This document shows positions 60,325-64,000 of a DNA stretch of 64,000 nt, one piece after another (the stretch's first letter is position 1; every line of letters begins with the position of its first letter). The notes beneath the pieces were generated by a model that searched no databases, was not told the origin of the DNA, and saw nothing but the letters and a program-made list of their open reading frames with translations. Source of the stretch: Gemmatimonadaceae bacterium (lineage in GTDB: Bacteria; Gemmatimonadota; Gemmatimonadetes; Gemmatimonadales; Gemmatimonadaceae); contig JBBEBQ010000005.1 in NCBI GenBank assembly GCA_040882285.1, forward strand, positions 124,001-188,000, written 5' to 3'. A program made the translations under genes and the position numbers.

Positions 60325-61053
60325 TCAGCCCGATCGCAGCAGGTCCGCGAACTCCCGCGGGAGGCCGGCGTCCGTGATTGCCCGTGCCGCGCGCTCGATG
60401 TCGTATTCCACGCGTATAAACTCCACCACGGGAGCGGGCCCCGCGAGGTCCACCGTGACGTAGCACGCGCGAGGATCCCCGTCCTTGGGCCGCCCGACAC
60501 TCCCCGCATTCACGAAGTGGATGCCGTCCACCACCCGATGCCACAGCTTGTGCGTGTGGCCGAACGCGAGCACGTCGCCCGCCTTCAATCCCGCGAGCGC
60601 CGCCATCTTGCGGCAGAAATCGTCGGGGCGGTCTTCCATCCAGTACACCGTGTTGAGCACCGGCGTGCCGTGCACGAGCGTCAGCGTGGCGCCGCTCGCG
60701 TGCCCACCGGAAGGTCGAACGTCGAGGCGGAACGGCAGCTCGGCGAGCAGACGCTTCGTCTCCGGCCGAACGTTCGCCTTGGTCCACTCGAACGAGACGT
60801 GCGACAGCCGCTCCTGCTCCGCGTCCTCGTACTTGCAGCCGCAGTGTTTGTAATCGGTCGCGACGGTGGAGTCATAGTTGCCGGCCACGCCCTGAATCCC
60901 GCGCTCGCCCAGCAGCGCGACGACCTCGTTGGGCCACGGCGCGTAGCCGACCAGATCGCCGAGGTGGTAGGTGGCTGTGACAGGCCGTGCCCCGTCGATG
61001 TGACGGAGCACGGCCTCCAACGCCGGAAGGTTGGCGTGGATGTCCGAGATCAG
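60325..61053 (-). CDS. Metallophosphoesterase (YfcE/MJ0936-like) with non-standard start
   Basis: This calcineurin-like phosphodiesterase has DIHANLPALEAVL, YHLGDLVGYAPWPNEV, GVAGNYDST, HGTPVLN and FGHTHKLWH. The metal-binding Asp-His of the first motif must be in the protein, yet between an in-frame TGA and that motif there is no ATG, GTG or TTG; the codon that should be the ATG of RYALISDIHAN is TCT. CTG at 61053 (LISDIHAN) is the nearest plausible start. The alternative ATG-like starts would delete the metal site. It is 28 nt downstream of arsM. Confidence 0.8.
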   Translation of the reverse strand: MISDIHANLPALEAVLRHIDGARPVTATYHLGDLVGYAPWPNEVVALLGERGIQGVAGNYDSTVATDYKHCGCKYEDAEQERLSHVSFEWTKANVRPETKRLLAELPFRLDVRPSGGHASGATLTLVHGTPVLNTVYWMEDRPDDFCRKMAALAGLKAGDVLAFGHTHKLWHRVVDGIHFVNAGSVGRPKDGDPRACYVTVDLAGPAPVVEFIRVEYDIERAARAITDAGLPREFADLLRSG

Positions 61054-61081
61054 CGCGTAGCGAGACGTCTTCCTATTCCCG

Positions 61082-61936
61082 CTACTTGCTCAGCGGCTTC
61101 GTCGCCCGCACGAATGCGCTGAGAAACTTCCCGTCGATCTCGCGCGCGACCGCTTCGGCGTTGCTCACCGAGTTCGCCAGGAACGCGGCGGCGTCCTCCG
61201 CCTTGTAGATCCGCGTCGGCTCGATGTCGATCTGCTCGAAGCCCGCGGCGCTCAGCAGCGCCTGGTACTCGCTCTCCTCGAGCGCGCCCGCCACGCAGCC
61301 GATCCACAGCTCCATGCTCCGCTTCACTTCCGCGGGCACCGGGCCGCGCACTACTACGTCGGACACGGCGAACCGCCCGCCGGGCTTGAGCACCCTGAAC
61401 GCCTCGCGCAGGACGCGCGCCTTGTCGGCCGAGAGGTTGATCACGCAGTTCGAGATGATGACGTCCACGGACGCATCGGGCAGCGGGATGTTCTCGATCT
61501 CGCCCTTGAGGAACTCGACGTTCCCGGCGCCGGCGCGGCGCTTGTTCTCGTTGGCGAGCGCCAGCATCTCGTCGGTCATGTCGAGGCCGTACACCTTGCC
61601 CGTCGGGCCCACGCGCCTGGCCGACAGCAGCACGTCGATCCCGCCGCCGGAGCCGAGGTCGAGCACGGTCTCGCCTTCGTTCAGCTGAGCGAGCGCGGTC
61701 GGGTTGCCGCAGCCGAGCGACGCCAGCAGCGCCTCGGCGGGCACGCCGGCCTGCTCGCCCTCGTCGTACAGGTTGGAGGTGATGGGGTCGTACGACTCCG
61801 TGCTGGAGCCGCAGCACGCGCTCGAGCAGCAGCCGGCGTCGTCGCTGGCGGTGCCCTCGGCGACGGCCTTGGCTACACTGCCGTACTTGTCCTTTACTTC
61901 CTGCTTCAGGTCTGCAGGCATGGTAGCGTTCGTCAT
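61082..61936 (-). CDS. arsM: Arsenite S-adenosylmethionine methyltransferase
   Basis: This 284-residue enzyme has the ArsM pattern: cysteine pairs in DAGCCSSACCGSS near residue 36, VLDLGSGGGIDVLLSARRVG, CVINLSADKARVLREAFRVL and IGCVAGALEESEYQALLSAA (the family cysteines). It methylates As(III), producing volatile or exported methyl arsenicals. GGAGATTCGA precedes the ATG. ArsR lies upstream on the same strand, separated by heptamer repeats. Confidence 0.93.
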   Translation of the reverse strand: MTNATMPADLKQEVKDKYGSVAKAVAEGTASDDAGCCSSACCGSSTESYDPITSNLYDEGEQAGVPAEALLASLGCGNPTALAQLNEGETVLDLGSGGGIDVLLSARRVGPTGKVYGLDMTDEMLALANENKRRAGAGNVEFLKGEIENIPLPDASVDVIISNCVINLSADKARVLREAFRVLKPGGRFAVSDVVVRGPVPAEVKRSMELWIGCVAGALEESEYQALLSAAGFEQIDIEPTRIYKAEDAAAFLANSVSNAEAVAREIDGKFLSAFVRATKPLSK

Positions 61937-61957
61937 TCGAATCTCCGAAAGAAATAT

Positions 61958-62035
61958 GTGACTAGTGACTAGTGACTGGTGACTAGGAACTGCAAACTGC
62001 CCCTCGCTGCTAGCTGCTAGCTGCTAGCCTGCCAG
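61958..62035. repeat. Heptamer arrays between arsR and arsM that encode the arsR C-terminus
   Basis: TGACTAG repeats four times from 61958, then GAACTGCAAACTGCC and three TAGCTGC units follow, in inverse orientation to the array at 59342. On the minus strand the latter encode the last residues of ArsR (AGRLAASS) and its TAG stop. Confidence 0.82.
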
Positions 62036-62354
62036 CTGTCGTACAGCATTCCACCTTTAACCGGCGCCTCGGCTTGAGCGCGGCCAGGAACTGGCCCGCT
62101 TCCTCGATGGCGTCGGGGTTGAGGGAGTAGTGGACCCACCGGCCGTCACGCCGGTCGCTGATCAGCCCCGCGTCCTTCAGCACGCGGAGGTGGAACGAGA
62201 GGCGCGGCTGCGCCGCGTCCAGCGCGTCGGCCAGCTCGCAAACGCACCGATCGCCCCGCGTAAGGCGCATCACGATGCCCAGCCTGGTGGAGTCCGACAG
62301 CGCGTGAAACCACTGCGCTGCCCGATCGGTGTTGCCTGCGGTCGCGGTTGCCAT
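62010..62354 (-). CDS. arsR: ArsR-family metalloregulator
   Basis: This 114-residue winged-helix repressor has WFHALSDSTRLGIVMRLTRG, the metal-site CVCELADALD on the recognition-helix approach, and SFHLRVLKDAGLISDRRDGR (landmarks RLSFHLRVLKDAG), and a C-terminal ECC pair. It releases its operator on As(III). Its own operator and promoter lie immediately upstream (62366-62390). The last residues and stop codon come from the heptamer repeat. Confidence 0.93.
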   Translation of the reverse strand: MATATAGNTDRAAQWFHALSDSTRLGIVMRLTRGDRCVCELADALDAAQPRLSFHLRVLKDAGLISDRRDGRWVHYSLNPDAIEEAGQFLAALKPRRRLKVECCTTAGRLAASS

Positions 62355-62365
62355 GGACCAATGAT

Positions 62366-62390
62366 ATATCAAGTTTTGTTGATATGTCAA
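62366..62390 (-). promoter_or_regulatory. ArsR operator overlapping a sigma-70-type promoter
   Basis: ATATCAA-6 bp-TTGATAT (62366-62385) is a perfect interrupted palindrome of the ArsR-type operator. On the minus strand TTGACA (62385-62390) and TATATC form a 16-bp-spaced promoter that this palindrome covers, 12 nt upstream of the arsR start region. Confidence 0.82.
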
Positions 62391-62527
62391 GAGCGCCGTC
62401 GGACCGTGTCCAGAGACCGGGAAGGCGCAGAAGCGGCAGGGCCCCGGTCGCGCCCGAAGAACTCTCTTGACGGAACGCGAAGCGGGCACTCAATGTTTGC
62501 TTCCCACTTTCGGCTAACGGAGCCCCC

Positions 62528-64000
62528 ATGCCGCACGCCCGATTCGCCGGCGCCATTCCACCACTCGTAGTGGCGTGCGCCATTTTCCTGGCAGCCCTCG
62601 CGCCACAGGCAGTTGCGCAGACCGGAGCCGGCCGGGTAGCCGGGACCGTCAGCGACTCCGGCACCGGCGCGCCCGTGCCGGAAGTGATGGTGACTCTGCC
62701 TGGAACGCGCTTCGGCGCGCGCACGGACAACGCGGGCCGCTACGCGATCAACGGGGTCCCCGCGGGTACCTATAGCGTCGAGGCCCGGCGGCTGGGTTAC
62801 CGGCCGGTCACCATACCGAACGTCGCGGTCGGCGACGCCGGCACGGTAACCGTGGACTTTCGGCTGCCTGCGCTGGCGCTGAGCCTCCAGGCGGTGGTCA
62901 CCACGGGTCTGGTCGATCCCACCGCGGGCACGCGCGTGCCGTTTACCGTCGGACGGCTCGACATCGAGGACGCGCCCGTCCCGGCCACCAACGCGGTAGA
63001 AGCGCTGCAGGGCAAGATCGCCGGCGTCACGGTGGTGCCGCTCGGACAGCCGGGCAGCGGCACCCAGATCGTGCTTCGCTCGCCGACGAGCATCAACAAG
63101 TCGAACTCTCCGCTCATCGTCGTGGACGGCGTGATCCAGAGCCAGTCGTTCGGCGCGGCCACGGCGGACCTCGAGGCGATGGACATCGAGAGCATCGAGG
63201 TCGTCAAGGGCGCCGCGGCCGCCTCGCTGTACGGATCGCGCGCGGCCGCCGGCGTGCTGCAGATCAGGACGCGCCGCGGATCGGGACTGGGGGACGGGAC
63301 GACACGCATCAGCCTGCGCACGGAGTTCGGCGTCAATCAGCTCGGCGGGAAGATCGACTGGGCACGATACCACTATTACATGGTGAACGCGGACGGGAGA
63401 TACATCAATTCCGCGGGCACCGTGGTAGAGCGCAGCCAGCGGGTAGCCGACTCGGCGTTCCGCCGCTTCCAGGACAAGCGCTACGCCGACCCCATATTCG
63501 ACCAGGTCGAGCGCTTCTTCGATCCGGGAACCTTCTCCAAGAACTCGATCAACTTCGCGCAGAATGCCGGTCGCACGAACTGGTTCCTGTCGCTGGTCAA
63601 TTCCAAGGAGGACGGCGTCGTTCTGAACAGCGGAGCGTTCAACCAGAACGACGTCCGGCTGAACCTCGACCATCGGCTGCGGGACAATCTCAGACTGTCC
63701 TTCAGCGGTTATCACAGCCGGACGGCGCGCCAGGAGCTGTACGGCGACACGTTCTTCGACTTGATCAACCAGGCGCCGGACGTAGACCTGCGCACGCCGG
63801 ACCCGGACGGTACTCCGTTCCTGTACCAGGGCGACCCGGACGGCCGTGAAGAGAACCCGCTGTACGTGCTCGCGACGGAAGAGAACCGGCGGAAGCGCGC
63901 CCGGACGCAGGGAAGTATCGATGCGCGGTACGCGCCTTCGCGGTGGCTGAACTTCGACGGAAACGTGAGCTACGACCGCTCGGACCGCCGCGTCAACTTC
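62528..64000 (+). CDS. SusC/RagA-type TonB-dependent outer-membrane receptor, C-terminus outside window
   Basis: The frame is open from ATG 62528 to the window end (491 residues). It has a signal peptide (PPLVVACAIFLAALAPQAVAQ), a carboxypeptidase-regulatory-like domain (VAGTVSDSGTGAPVPEVMV to YSVEARRLGYRPVTI), the plug domain (VEALQGKIAGVTVVPLGQPG, SPLIVVDGVIQSQSFG, LYGSRAAAGVLQIRTRRG), and the start of the beta-barrel. It imports a TonB-dependent substrate, often a glycan or peptide. No SusD is visible, as it would lie beyond the window. The plus-strand gap from arsR holds no clear promoter. Confidence 0.93.
   Translation, partial: MPHARFAGAIPPLVVACAIFLAALAPQAVAQTGAGRVAGTVSDSGTGAPVPEVMVTLPGTRFGARTDNAGRYAINGVPAGTYSVEARRLGYRPVTIPNVAVGDAGTVTVDFRLPALALSLQAVVTTGLVDPTAGTRVPFTVGRLDIEDAPVPATNAVEALQGKIAGVTVVPLGQPGSGTQIVLRSPTSINKSNSPLIVVDGVIQSQSFGAATADLEAMDIESIEVVKGAAAASLYGSRAAAGVLQIRTRRGSGLGDGTTRISLRTEFGVNQLGGKIDWARYHYYMVNADGRYINSAGTVVERSQRVADSAFRRFQDKRYADPIFDQVERFFDPGTFSKNSINFAQNAGRTNWFLSLVNSKEDGVVLNSGAFNQNDVRLNLDHRLRDNLRLSFSGYHSRTARQELYGDTFFDLINQAPDVDLRTPDPDGTPFLYQGDPDGREENPLYVLATEENRRKRARTQGSIDARYAPSRWLNFDGNVSYDRSDRRVNF

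Overview
The window reads as high-GC chromosomal DNA from a free-living bacterium, most consistent with Gemmatimonadota. Pointers are the SusC/RagA-type TonB receptor at the right edge, the GMC dehydrogenase plus gluconate-dehydrogenase-subunit-3 pair, and ferredoxin-linked 2-oxoacid oxidoreductases beside aerobic genes. This assignment is an inference from gene content; no rRNA is present.

Region 1 (1-29700, almost all minus strand) is a central-carbon and stress island. From right to left it holds a tandem universal-stress protein, an OmpR-type response regulator with its histidine kinase, a block of small membrane or metal-type proteins (DUF5676, a Cys-less HMA protein, DUF2933, an ICMT-like methyltransferase) and a large epimerase-SPW-VKOR fusion. 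Then come a HAD phosphatase, class I aldolase, phosphoglucomutase, a P-II-like protein, SHOCT and Spy-like proteins, an FAD reductase, acetate kinase, phosphoketolase, a ROK sugar kinase, an NAD(P)H:ferredoxin-type oxidoreductase, pyruvate:ferredoxin oxidoreductase, gnd, zwf and a GH144-like glycosidase. Together these could take glucose phosphates through the oxidative pentose branch to acetyl-phosphate, acetate and ATP, with pyruvate oxidised to acetyl-CoA and electrons passed between ferredoxin and NAD(P)H. Many genes overlap by ATGA. Two relics, of a second zwf and a second gnd, show the island has been rearranged.

Region 2 (29872-43411) holds a UPF0182 membrane protein, a Crp/Fnr regulator, and a probable 3-keto-sugar cluster: TIM-barrel isomerase, GMC dehydrogenase with its small subunit, Gfo/Idh dehydrogenase, MFS permease and DUF1080 lipoprotein. 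An LPLAT-like acyltransferase, a zinc peptidase and a small lipoprotein follow.

Region 3 (43450-48235) is a three-gene 2-oxoacid:ferredoxin oxidoreductase operon with its own NAD(P)H oxidoreductase, parallel to the PFOR pair in region 1. Region 4 (48370-64000) is mixed housekeeping: cyclophilin, L,D-transpeptidase, a sodium:solute symporter, tRNA-Pro(GGG), TauE/SafE, ferritin, phosphoesterases, a CDF efflux pump, arsR/arsM and the start of a SusC-like receptor.

The most unusual signal is a set of intergenic elements built from 7-bp periodic repeats. Most are arranged as long inverted repeats. Two of them (38493-39128 and 49516-50158) enclose a gene for a four-helix-bundle protein of the 23S-rRNA-intervening-sequence/Avd family; others are empty hairpins or plain heptamer arrays, mostly at the 3' ends of genes and sometimes supplying their stop codons. 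This resembles a dispersed mobile element with full and internally empty forms.
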